DNA of 64,000 bases. Source: Mangifera indica (taxonomy: Eukaryota > Streptophyta > Magnoliopsida > Sapindales > Anacardiaceae). The notes under the pieces were generated by a model, which made no database searches, was not told where the DNA came from, and worked only from the letters and a program-made list of their open reading frames with translations. The stretch covers positions 19,143,463-19,207,462 of the forward strand of contig NC_058137.1 in NCBI RefSeq assembly GCF_011075055.1. Direction: 5' to 3'. Every line of letters starts with the position of its first letter. The first letter of the stretch is position 1. Below, one piece after another: positions 50,651-63,000 of the stretch. The position numbers and the translations under genes were made by a program.

Positions 50651-51699
50651 ATACGTTACAACTAGACCTGGCAAAATAAACATATCACCCGTATTATTCG
50701 TGGGTATAGGTTATAGTTTTTTAACATATACCTATACAACCTTGTTTTTTACTGGCGAGTTGAGTGTACCCGTAGGTACACCCAGAAAAAATAAAAAAAT
50801 GTTGAGGCTTTTTTTTTTCTATAAAGAAAACTACAAAATCTAGCTCAATATTTGTGGACAACCAAAAACACAAAAAGACTAAAATTTTCTTCTTTTTTAT
50901 TCAAGAGTTGAAAAATTTTTCAACAAAAATTTCTTTACATCACCTTTTATACTACTTCTAATCCAGGTGGCAAAACTAACAAATTAAATCTACATGGTCA
51001 ATTGTCAACTCACATGGAACATGCCAAGATCGAATTGGAACTTAGAACCTACTGTGCACAATTGCTTGAGCTGCTCTCAGTTAGAACTTTAAACTGAGCT
51101 TATCGAACACAACCCCTTGTCTCCTATTCACCTTCTGGTTTTAGTTACTCTGTTTGTCATCATTTATTTGCCCCTAACTCAATGATAGTCAACTATTATT
51201 ATTCTCTACTCAACACCTGATGCTTTACTCTTTCACAACTGCACACCACTCTTCTCTAAATTCATTTTTCTCATTAAAAAAAAGGTCGTTACCTTATTTG
51301 ATTTTGTGGTTGTTCTTTTTCAATACTTGTCATAAGTGAAATATGGTGTCATTCAAAGCAAATTTTGCATAAAAAATTAAATTGAATTAAAAATTTTAAT
51401 TTCATAATGCAATTTTTCAATAGTAATTTAAATATATTATTGTATTTCATAAGAAACTAATGTATTTTTTTACTTACAAAGCCAAACTTTGATGATTATC
51501 GCTTACTTTAAATCATTTCTAGTTATTTACACATCATCACACACATTGATAAAATTGCAAATTTGTCATTAGACTTCGTTATATAGACATGGTGATTTTG
51601 ATTAATCATTTTAAAGTCATAAAGTATTAACACTTATGAAATTTGAAGTACTAGTGTCTGGATGATAGTTTTAGGTTATTTAACATTCTTGAAGCTTTC
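50651..51699. other. Unassigned sequence between repeat A and copia debris
   Basis: AT-rich; no protein signature or defined repeat found. Confidence 0.35.
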
Positions 51700-53350
51700 A
51701 TACTCTATGCTTCAAACCTATAATAACAAGATCTATATATTGTTTCACACAGATTTCTTTGTCAAGATCTTCACTAAAGAAAGTTAGTTTGACATTCATC
51801 TGGTGTAATTCTAAATTCAAATGTGATATTATAGCTAAAATTAAATATATTAAAGTATATCTTATAAATGACAAAAACGTTATTCTTCACAATCTATATC
51901 TACTTATTGGGTATAGTTTTTTGTAATAAAATGAAATTACATCTATTATTGAATCATTCATCTTACGATTAATTCAAGGAATCCACTTGTTCCCAATAGG
52001 TTTTCAACTTAGCCCTGAGTTAACCAAACTTTAGAATTAGTTTGTTTTCAACGTATTTCATCTCTTCTTTCAATGCATCTCAACATTTTTCTTAGGAAGA
52101 GATGAGTTAACTTTTTTTATGAATTTAGGTTCTTCATCTTCTTGAGGAGTGGATGCGAAAATCTCATTTTCAATTTAAAACATCACTAGAATACTTTTGG
52201 ACGTCCACTCCTATGTAATTGAGGATTAGCGCTCCCATTATCAAAAATAGATTAAAGCTTAATCTCAATGCTCTCATTAGGTTAAAATGGATGAAGCAAG
52301 CTATCGATAATCATTACTCCCACTATCAACAATAGGTTAGAGCTTAATTGCGTTTACTTCCACTGTTTGGAATAAGTGTAGGTATAATCTCTTAAGTCTC
52401 AACTAATGGTCACTAAGATGTACCTATCTTCATTTTTCTCTTATCTTATTTAGATAAAACCTTTATCAACGACATCTCTATAAAGAAAAATACTCTCTAT
52501 GAATATAGTATCTCATAATATAATTTCAGTTAATCTTTCAGTGGAATCCTCCCTAATAAACACATACCTTTTAGAGTGCTCTACGTATCTGAAAAACATA
52601 AATTCCTTTCTTTTTTGTCCTCTTAGTTTTTCAAACTCATAAGAAAAGCTATAGGTAAACATTGCTAAACCACTAAGATTGTAATCAATTAACTTGGGCT
52701 TCTCCCTGACTATAACTCATATGGAGTGGGAGCAACTGATTTAGTAGGCACTTGGTTAAGTACATAGGTAGCAGTTAATGTCATTTCATCACAAAGTGAT
52801 GTTGATGTTTTACTTGCACCATCATTGACCTAACCATTTCCAATAGAGTTCAATTACTCTCCTCTACCACAATAGTTTTATTGCGAAGTTCTTAGAATTA
52901 CTAATTGCTATACTATTTCTTTTTTATTACACAGTTCCTCAAACTTTTCGGGAAACTACTCAAGACTTCGGTCAATTCTTCACACTCTTATTCATTTTGT
53001 CTAATTGATTTTCAACCTCAATTATATATATAGTATCTAAAACAGTCCATTGCTTTTAACTTATGAGAGATAAAGTAGACAAAATCAAATCAAGCATTGT
53101 CATCAACACAAGTAATGAATATGAGATACCTTATCAAACTTTACATTTATAGGAAAACATATGTCTAAGTATATAAATTACAAAAGAAGTCAAACTCTTG
53201 TAGTTTTGTCAAATAGTTTTCTAGTAGTTTTTCCAAGTGGACAATGCACACACATGGACAGTTATATTTTATGTGAAAATTCCTAATAAACTTTTATTGG
53301 CCAATTTATTCAATCCATTTTAGCTAAACGTGTCTTGATTTTGCATGTCA
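51700..53350 (-). pseudogene. Degenerate copia pol: integrase to reverse transcriptase
   Basis: On the minus strand, integrase-like sequence near 52680-52800 reads LTATYVLNQVPTKSVAPTPY. About 52030-52130 resembles the block before RT (EEMKYVENKLI). RT itself at about 51840-51720 reads SHLNLELHQMNVK and DLDKEI. Frameshifts and stops are frequent. Sequence from 53350 back to 52850 is compatible with the upstream integrase and GAG-pre-integrase part. It is a different copia lineage, and much older, than the one at 12720-18559. Confidence 0.65.
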
Positions 53351-55109
53351 TATATTTGCATTCATATCCATAAATATAAAGGAAGCAAATAACGAAAAAC
53401 TAAAATTATCTTAATGAAGGATGACAAACACCGTATAACCATTCAAGCAACAAACTAAATTCATAAAAATCAATTCTATTGCATTTTGTTAAAACACCCA
53501 AAGAAATTCAAAGTACATCCTAGTTTAAGAAGAATAAATACTTTGACCAAGATTCATCGAATATTTAGAGTATATTGGATTTCATATAAGTATAGAATTC
53601 GAGCACCTCGCAAAACTCATTTGCTTGTGGCTATTCCTCTTACTATAATCCTTATATTGTTGCTTACATACATCCAATGCACTTTCTTTGGAATTCAGCA
53701 GAAATCTACTAAAGATCTTTTATCATGAACTACTTGGTCAAAGGCTTCTAAGTCTATAATCTACAAAGGAAATACTCAATTAATATCATAGTACTAGAAA
53801 ATGAAGTTTCATCACTTTATGTAGAATAAGACAATATCATTTTCAGCTCTATTCATTCACAGGCAAAATAACTTTCATTGCTTTTGTCTCTTCTTCATCA
53901 CTTTATGTTCTTGTTTTTGCCTTAAGTTCAAATAAGGAAAAAAGTTGTATAATGCTCAAAGAACAAGTACAAGAACAAGGAATTGAACGAGAGAGTGACA
54001 AAAGCACTAGAAGAAAAGATAAAAACAAGATAAATTATTACAATAGAAGCATGCATATGACCTATAATGAGAATATAAGGACTTTTGTTAGTAGTTTTTG
54101 CCATATAAAACTAAAGGACAAAGGCCCTTAAGGTAACTAGACCTGGTAATCATGTATACCATGTACTTTTATATGCATTCATTTTTCAGGAAGAGATTGC
54201 CCTATTAAATGAACCTATTATTCATTTGTCAGGTTGCATCTAGCTGACTTCAATTTCATAATCATATTTAACATTCTATCAAATTTAACAATCAACTGCC
54301 TTTATTTAGGGATTGTAATTCCTCCAAACTTTTCAATCAAAACCATACTTATGGTATACATAATTGAACATTACTAGTACTAGTATACAAAACATTATTC
54401 ATGGAACAAGTCAAGATATCACACGAAGTGAGTCTTGCTTATTACATGCGTCATATACGTCCATATCACGTTTGTGTAAAGCACTATTTGGGTTTTTATC
54501 CCTCAATCAGTCGCAACTTTATCTTAACCTGATTGATGGCTTCTAAAGCCTTTTGCTTATCTAGGATATTATGCAATTTAAATGTCACACATTGGAATTA
54601 TCTCTATTCAATATCATTCTCATTCAAATCAGCCATCATGCCTTAGGATGTTATGGTTAACTAGATTACAAAGATATATATTTGACACAACTCAATCAAT
54701 GTAACTAAATACATATCATTGTCACAATTACACATTAAAATTTAAAATATCTCATATAAGACACAAAATCAAAAGTTTACTATGTTTCCAATCATCTTCC
54801 ATGATCAAATACTTAACATTTTAAAATTCAATCTAATTATGTCAATATTAATTTTGGATGAAAATTTCACTAAATTCTAGCAATCTTAGAATTCTCACAT
54901 TTAACATATATAAAATATATGATAAAACAAATGCATCATTTAAAATGATTAGGACCATTTTATCAACTCGTATTGTTCAGAGTCACTTTATCCATGAAAA
55001 AGTCTTTATAAAACTTGCGGTATCAAATATCTTATATTTTGTTAATTTGGGAATACCACCAAAGCGTTGGATTTTCTCTTGTACATTACTAAGTAACGCT
55101 CTTTAGCAA
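53351..55109. other. Unassigned AT-rich sequence
   Basis: Possibly the gag and LTR side of the minus-strand copia remnant next to it, but no gag motif could be recognised. No host exon. Confidence 0.35.
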
Positions 55110-56830
55110 ACTATAGTATATCCACTCAGTCCCAAAAGTTTTTGAATTCTTGTCCCGAACAAAATCATTAATTATAGGGCTAATAGTCATACATAGATAT
55201 TTTTAGACTATGTACTATCTTTTCCAATTAAGAAAGTACAACTAATTATATATAGTCTCAACATATAATATTAGATCATCAGATAATCACATCATATACA
55301 TAATGTGATGGTCCTTAGTCAACAAACTTGCATGATTAGAAACATGTATTTTCAAATACCAATATCTGTTTCCAGAAGTTAGTATAAGGTATTATATGTC
55401 TTCACGTGTTGTAGAACCTATGAAACACATTCAATGAACAGATTTAAGCATCACACAACTGTCACGCTCCGAAACATGGTTTCAAGGCCAAAACATGTTG
55501 GAAAGCGTTACTCACATGCCAAAATATGGCCATAAACGCCTTCACACATCAAATCGATGTTACATGCGCCTTCACATGCTGGGACTGAGACACACGTGTC
55601 GTCATGCACCGAGGGAAGAATGTCACGCACTCACACATATCGATCAATAATGATTGGTTAAGCTTTGATTGTTGATCAATCACCTGACCCAAGTAGGTGT
55701 TGACCAATTCGGGTGTACCTGATTGACCACAGGTTGATTATTGACCAATCAGTCTAGTCAACCCGTTGACTAAACTGGTTAAGCAATCATGTTTTTCTAA
55801 CCTGATTCGAGGGAAGAATGTCACTCACTCATATATGTCGATCAATGGTGATTGGTCAAGCTTTGACCATTGATCAATCACTTGACCTAAATAGGCGAGT
55901 GTACCTAATCGACCACTGGTTGATCATTGACCACTTAGTCTAGTCAACTCGTTGACTAAACAGGTCCAACAATCATGTTTTTCCAACCTAATTATGAATC
56001 GGATTTGTGCATGAACCCTAACAACTTTGGCCATTGAATTAACTGTATTTCAATGATTTTTCGATGATAAGACCATAGGGCTTTTGTAGCCCTTTAGTTA
56101 GCCATTTGTGTTAGACCAACGACATCCTCTAAAGTTGTTAAATTTTGGCGATACAGTGACTAGAAAAACATGCCTTTTTAGTCTCGAATTTGGCTCTAAA
56201 TCAGTCGACTCTAACGTTATTTTAACTCGATTCTTAATTTAAAACATGCAAAACAATTCCAAGCAACTATCCAACATGTTTTCTATCACCAATTTCATGT
56301 AATTTTGGCCAAATTTAATTCAAGCCCAAAATTCAAATTTAAACATAATTTTAATCACAAATCAAAATTTGAGATTATAATTTCAATAGAATACGTAATT
56401 TAATTCACAAAAAACATGACATATTTGCAATGTAGGTTCTGGTACCAATGTTGAAAGTAATTTAAACATGTCAAACATAATATTCTATGAATACTGTAAA
56501 TTCTGTAAATATAAATATGTGTACCCGACTTGGAGTTTGCGATGAAATCCATTCGAACATGATATAAGGTGTTGACATAAGTCATTTTCACAACCCCATT
56601 TGCCCACATACTATATTTCTTTTGAGAGACATAATCTTTCTATGTTTTTGGGTTCAAAGAGAAGAAGAATTTTTCTTCTGTTATTAAAAATAGCGTCATC
56701 TCATTTGGGGAGGCAATTTAGAAATTTAAATAAATGTTCAACTATTAATAACTTCCACACAACTGTCCTTGATAGTTAAAGTAAACCAGATCGAATCAAC
56801 CCACCATAGGTGGACCCAGACATAATATCT
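55110..56830 (-). repeat. Repeat family A, copy 2, inverted relative to copy 1
   Basis: On the minus strand it carries the landmarks of copy 1 in the same order: GTCCACCTATGGTGGGT start, GTTATTAATAGTTG, a TTTCAACATTGGTACCAGAA primer-site junction (56448-56435), TGGTCAAT-rich blocks, GTGTGAAGGCG, GGGACAAGAAT near 55155. Inside it, 55610-55800 and 55803-55990 form a tandem duplication of about 190 bp that both contain GAGGGAAGAATGTCAC. No coding capacity. Confidence 0.55.
55609..55990. repeat. Imperfect tandem duplication of about 190 bp
   Basis: The block starting GAGGGAAGAATGTCAC near 55610 recurs near 55810. It is followed in both copies by TCGATCAAT, TTGATCAATCAC, TAGTCAAC and GTTGACTAAAC at the same spacing. 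It lies within repeat A copy 2; copy 1 has only one corresponding unit. Confidence 0.7.
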
Positions 56831-56853
56831 TGTAAATAAACATTGGGTTTATA

Positions 56854-57312
56854 CCAATATTTTTAAAATTTTATCAGTGATTAGATTGATGGTCTCACTA
56901 ATTTATAATTTAATCGGTTAACTAGTCAATGTATCATATTATCAAATTATAATAAATTTATTAATTGAAATTAAATATTTAACACATATTTTAAACATAA
57001 ATGATATGAAGTTTATTAAAAATAAATTTGTACAATTATCAATAACAACAAAGTATATTTTCTTTCTTGAAACATAGATTTAATTCATTAAAACAAAAAA
57101 AAAAAACCCCTTTAAAAATAAAATAGAAATTAAAATCAGGAATTAAGGCAACAAGACTTGTCAAACCTGAGTTTAGCGGTTTTGATCAGTTCACCAATTT
57201 TGACATGACTTAATTGTGTCTTATATCAACCTAGTTTTTATTGAAAATTGAATTGATCATAGGCCAGATTCAGATTGAATTGGTTAGTTCGATCTAATTT
57301 TAAAAACATTGG
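56854..57312. mobile_element. MITE, 459 bp, with terminal inverted repeats
   Basis: The left end CCAATATTTTTAAAATT matches the reverse complement of the right end, CCAATGTTTTTAAAATT, with one mismatch. TTTATA is present directly outside both ends (56848-56853 and 57313-57318) as a possible target duplication. There is no coding frame. Confidence 0.7.
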
Positions 57313-57384
57313 TTTATATAATATTGCAGTTATATCTTTATCAACTTGTGATATATTTATCAAACTCTTGACGTATCTAGTTTG

Positions 57385-57777
57385 TTATGGGTAACACTGG
57401 ATTCGAACTAAACTTATTCGAGTTTGAGTTCAAGCTTGGTTGAATGAGTCCGACACAAGGTTGACTTAAGTGAGCTTGAGTTTGAGATTTTAATATTTTC
57501 AAGTTCGAGTTTTAGAGATTTTAGCTCACAAAGCTTGCAACCCTGAAAAACTAAATACAAATCAACTAAAATTGCATTGTTTTAATCAATATACACAAAT
57601 GATATCGTTTTAGTTATCGAGTCAAGCTCAAAACTCAAATTAGAGTTCGACTCCTCTCAAACGAGCATATGTCAAACACTTTTGAAATAAACTCAAGCTT
57701 GCACTCGAGCTTAGCTCCACTAAATCGAATCAAGCTGTAGTTTAAGCAAGCTCGAACTTGGCTCAAATCTAACCATA
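57385..57777. mobile_element. Probable MITE with imperfect inverted ends
   Basis: The left end TTATGGGTAACACTGG and the reverse complement of the right end TTATGGTTAGATTTGAG pair imperfectly. Both subterminal regions are rich in AAGCTTG/CTCGAG/GAGTTTGAG phrases in opposite orientation. Borders are approximate and no target duplication was confirmed. Confidence 0.45.
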
Positions 57778-58392
57778 ATTGTAAAGTCAATCATTATACT
57801 TGAGATTTTATCTGCTCAATGTGATTAATTTAGTTCCAAAAATATAATTCAATTTGGATGAAATTCTTCATTTAAAAAAAAAAACTTGTGGTATATTTTA
57901 CAAAGTGGTATCACTAAAAATATGTGATAAGATGAGATTTGACATATTGTTACACCTTTATCTTCATCAGACAAAAACTTAATCACAGTTAATCAAATAG
58001 AAACTTAATCTGTTTGGCTTTCTTAAGGGTTGTGTATTGAGATAGTGGAAGATGCACCCTTTCCTTAGTAATAACCAATGTAACGTTAATTTCAACATGG
58101 AAATTCTTGGGAAATTAATTAAAGTAGACATAAAATTTTTCACTTAAACCTTTTTTGTTAAACTTTTTTTAAGCAAGTTTAAGTTTTATTCTAATAATAC
58201 CCTTTACCTTATTACTTCATATTCAACATAGTTTTATTAGACAATCTTCTTTTTCTTATATCATCATATTAAGTATATAGATTAATTTTACATTAATTTT
58301 CATCAAATTATTGATATTTACGGATAGAAAACAAATTAATTTCTAATGTAAAAGTTGATATTTACAAATCGTAACCAAATAATGAATATAAC

Positions 58393-59439
58393 CAAAAGGT
58401 TTTAAGAACTAAATCAGATGATGAACCATTTTGAGGTTTGGTTCCGATCAAACTGGTCAAGTCATTTTGATAGGCCGGTCTAACCGGAATTTTAGTTTTA
58501 TAACTTTTGCAACTTCAAATTTTTGGATTCTAATAAATTACAAGTTTAATTGCTAATTTATTCATTTTCTTTCTTGCTTTATCACTGATAAATTTACTAG
58601 CTCGAAACATCCTACATATTGTGTTGCATGATGTTTTCTCAATTGATAAATTTATGTCAGAATGACACTAAAATATTAAAGCCAGAGAGAATTGCATTGG
58701 ATGTTTTTAAAAGGTCCCCAAATGAAGAGTTTTTCTTACCGGACTAATCCTTAACAAAATGCACCACCCCAGTTGTAACACAATTCACACATATACATTC
58801 AATGAATACACTACCAGTAAAAAAACAACACTCTTAACTCTCAAAGCACTTTACATGTTAAAATATTGAAAATAAAATACCCAAAAATCAAAATACAAAT
58901 TTATATTATATTCAATTAATCAACATTAAGAATCTCCCATAGAAATCATCACTATTATCAATAGAAGTCGTCGTCGTCATTATTGTTAGAAGTCATCCAT
59001 GCATGTGACAGTGAGGTTATCGACACTTCAATAAGAAGAGGCAAACGGTTTTCGTCGGCTGGATATAAGATTTTTTGTCAATAGTTCTCAAGTTCCAATT
59101 GAATTGAATGCAAGAATTTTGAATCAACTGGATGCGTTTAATTTAAGGCTGAATTCTGCGAAGAATGTGAATTGGTTTAGTTATTTAAGGTTACTGGGTA
59201 AGTTGGGTTTTGTGCACTGGAAAATTTTCCATAAATTTTGCACATTCCATTTCATGTTTCCATTGAAGCAAACCAAAGATGAACCGGTTGAAACCTTGAA
59301 CCAGAGATAATCGTCGGTCCAACCGCAGTTCAATTCGAATTTTAAGTAAAAGCAATTTTTTTATAAAACAAAATTGCTTAAACCACCAATTCACAGTTTG
59401 TCCGATTCCACTAGTCAGTCCGATTCAGTTATTAAAATC
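58393..59439. mobile_element. Non-autonomous Mutator-like element, 1.05 kb
   Basis: The flanks carry a perfect 11-bp direct repeat ATGAATATAAC at 58382-58392 and 59440-59450, close to the 9-11 bp duplications of Mutator-like elements. Inverted ends: GGTTTTAAGAACTAAATC near 58399 against the reverse complement of the right end, GATTTTAATAACTGAATC. CCGGTC/GACCGG-type phrases follow on both sides. The left end has about six extra bases. No transposase is inside. Confidence 0.72.
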
Positions 59440-59506
59440 ATGAATATAACTACACTGAGTACGTGTGGATATAAAAGGGTGAAAACGATATATATAGTTA
59501 CATAAC

Positions 59507-59510
<4 letters not shown>

Positions 59511-59588
<78 letters not shown>
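59511..59588. repeat. (AT)n microsatellite, about 78 bp
   Basis: A long AT dinucleotide run that continues into ATT/TATAT-rich sequence up to about 59690. Confidence 0.95.
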
Positions 59589-59591
<3 letters not shown>

Positions 59592-60059
59592 ATATTATAT
59601 TTTATATATATTATATTATTATATTATATTTTATATATATTATATAATATAATATTTATATATTATATATTATATATAATATCGCATATATCGCACATAC
59701 CCCTTATACATCCTTTCACACATGTTTATATCTTTTCGTATTTGTGTATATCTTTTCACATCTGCACGCATCCACAACACTTTTTTGCACCTATACATAC
59801 TCTGTGTAGTTATGTTTTTTATTTTGTTATGATTTATAAATATCAACTTTTATATCAGAAATTAATCTGTTTTTAATTCGTAAATATCAATAAGTATACA
59901 AAAATTAATTTAAAATTAATTTATATACTCTATGTAATGATACAAAAGAAAAAAATTATCTAATAAAAATCGTACCAAATATAAAATAATAAAATAAAAA
60001 TTAAATTTATTTTAAAAAATAAAATCACTAAAGATTTATGAAAAAGAAAAAAGGTTTGG

Positions 60060-63000
60060 ATGAAAAGGGAAATTATAAAAAATAGGCAAAAGTAAGGGGG
60101 TTTAAGTAAAATTGCCCAAAAAATTCAGATTAAAGCAAAAATGTCTAACTCTTGTGAAATGTTGAAATTGCCCATATATAAACACAACAAATTCCCTCTG
60201 TCCCCACTGTAAGTTTACTGTTCAAAAATAGGGGAAATTCGAAATTTTCCCCTATCCCACTGTCAGCCTGATTTCTAGTGATTTTCATCGTTTTCAACGA
60301 CCGAAAATGGCACAAAACGTTAGCATATCTTCCGTCAACTTGTTTGAATCAAGTTATTGTTCATATTATTGAGATTTGAGTGAGATTTTACGGTTTGAAA
60401 CTTTAGGGTTTCGATTTTGAACTATGCTTAAAATGTTTTGATTCTTGGTTGATTTCGTTGAGAGGTTTTGTGTTATAGCCTATGTAGATTTGATTTGTGT
60501 TGAAATTGGAGGCCGAAACGACGAATTTTGGCTGAAAATCCCTTCTGAAATGTTCGACAGTCTGACAGTGGGAATAGTGTTTCCCACTGTCGGACGATTT
60601 CTTCCACTGTTGATAGTAGGTTAGGGGGCTTAATTAGTGTTTTCAAAATATTAGGGAGTTGTGTGAGAGTCCTCATTCCACTGTGGACGTTTTTAAAATT
60701 TGCCATGTGACAGTGGGCTGTTGCGACGTTGTTGTGGGATGGGGGGAAAATTTAACGTTTTCAAAATTTTAAGGGGAAGGGGAACAAGGGGAAATCTACG
60801 GGGGTCCATGTGAAATTTTACACTGAACAGTGGGCAAGCCTTGAAAACCGTGGGTTGGGTGGAAATTAAATTTTTTAAAACTATAGGGTTTATATGAGAC
60901 AGACTTTGAATGGCTATAACTTTTGATCCGAGAGGAGTTACAGGGCCTGTAATATATCAACGCGAAGCTCATTTCAAGCTCTATAACGATAACCAAATTT
61001 GGAGCTCGAAACGAGACTTTGAATGGCCATAGCTTTGTCGATTGCATCGAATTTGAAGGCCAAAATAAAACTGTTTCAATATGTATTATGCAGTTTTATT
61101 ATTTTATCAAATTTAGAATTTTCGGTTTTTATGATTTTGAGTTTGTTTGTGATTGGACTAGACTTTTTTCATATGACATTTTCAAATTTAATATTTGTAA
61201 TTATGATGTGCTTTTTCAGATACGTTTTACGATGTAATTACGAAATTTTTAATCGATTTTTTGGTTTTCTCGTTCATAAGCTATTTGAACGTGCAGTTTT
61301 ATAAATTTGGATCTGTTTTTTAGATTTTTGAGTAATTTTTTTATTATTGACATTCTAAGGTATTTCAATATATTTATTTATTCATAACATGTTATTTTCA
61401 ATATAGTTTTCACGAATTGATTTTTTCGATTCGAATTCAAAAATATGAATTTATTCTTTCTGAATTAACCCATAGTAATTAATATTAAATAAAAATGAGA
61501 GTGGAAGTAAGTATTTAAGTGATATAAAAAATGTATGTAATGAGAGTGAGAGTGAGGGGATGATGTACTTTATGTGCGAATGGGTATGATGTACTTTATT
61601 TGATTTTTTTTTTATTGTTTTCTATTTCTTTACTATCAAATGTTAGATGAAATAAAGAAATACTCAAACAACTCATTCTAACAAATATAAAATGAAGAAA
61701 TAATTTGTACTAAAGTTATTATATCACATATCAATACAATTACACATTTGAAACAATAATAAAAATACATCGGTTACATATAACTGAAGTACAACAATGA
61801 TGAATCATATATCTAACAAAACTGATTCCACCGAATGTCAAGATCTTGTCCCTTTGCCTTTTTTAGATGAACGCTGCGGGCTGCGAAGGACATCGATTTC
61901 TGTTGGAGGGATAACCCGGACGACGACTATCAAGGAGGGGGGCAGAATAACCATTCCTTTTGGTGAGTGCAACCAATCAGATTGATTTCCAAGAGGATTG
62001 ATAGGTTCCTGATATATTACATTGTATATATCGGTCCGAAAGAATGGATGAACCCATGCATTGACATTCGTGAGCCTCATATGTCATGCAACGGTGATGG
62101 CATGCTTGCACGGAATACGTGAAAGCTGAAACTTTCTACATGTGCAAGACATTTCACCGAAGTCTATAATACCCATGAATCCATCAAAACTGATAACCTG
62201 ATACCGAGTCTGTGTAATCAGCTAAATCTCCAAACGTGCAAACATTGATAGACGACTATTGATCTTCTTCTCTGCCCAAGGGGTGACAAAGTTAGGACAT
62301 TCGTCTATAATTTGAAAAAATATTAGCAACACATTTGGTAATATCCAAAACTAAGAGGAAAAAGTACACGAGAAAAAACATTTAATTAATAACGATTTGA
62401 TACTTACTTGCATGGTTTTTTCTCTCGTAAACCATCGTTCCATGGTACCACGAATGAACTCCAGGAGCATTGTGATAGGTAGGCCTCGTGCATGTCTGAC
62501 AAGGGCATTAAATGACTCAGCAATGTTAATTAATAACGATAAATGCGAACAATCATCACAAACTTTGATCTCATTAATTAACCTAAAGCTCGGCCCCAGC
62601 TTATCTATGATGTGACATGATTTGATCAATTGAACATGTGTGGGTAGGATTTATAAAGTTGATCCCCCACAAGTCACCAACTGTGGACTTGGTTATATGT
62701 ATATACCACTTACAATTTTCAACCTTGCACTTAATTTCCCATCATTTTTTATCAGACTTTTTTACATTGAATTGAAATCTTTTAAGTAAGGCGAATTGTT
62801 TCACAACGTCTTTCAATTGAACTTTATTATGGAAAATATCACCAACCTTTACACCATTCTCCTCTCGGATCGATCTGAAATCACCTGATGATGTTGATGG
62901 CTGTAGAGGAAAATCAGGAAGCAACCTAAATGGATCAATGAGGGCATTGTCAAAAAATGGCCCAAAATAATTTCCACCACCTGAAATAGGATCTTCAAGC

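Noticed and set aside
53486..53728. 80-residue frame ending in a hydrophobic stretch
   Set aside because: It sits in transposon debris without splice signals or homologues that I recognise.
60473..61304. Several frames of 70-90 residues on both strands
   Set aside because: They fall in the inverted arm of the MuDR element and are not conserved coding blocks.
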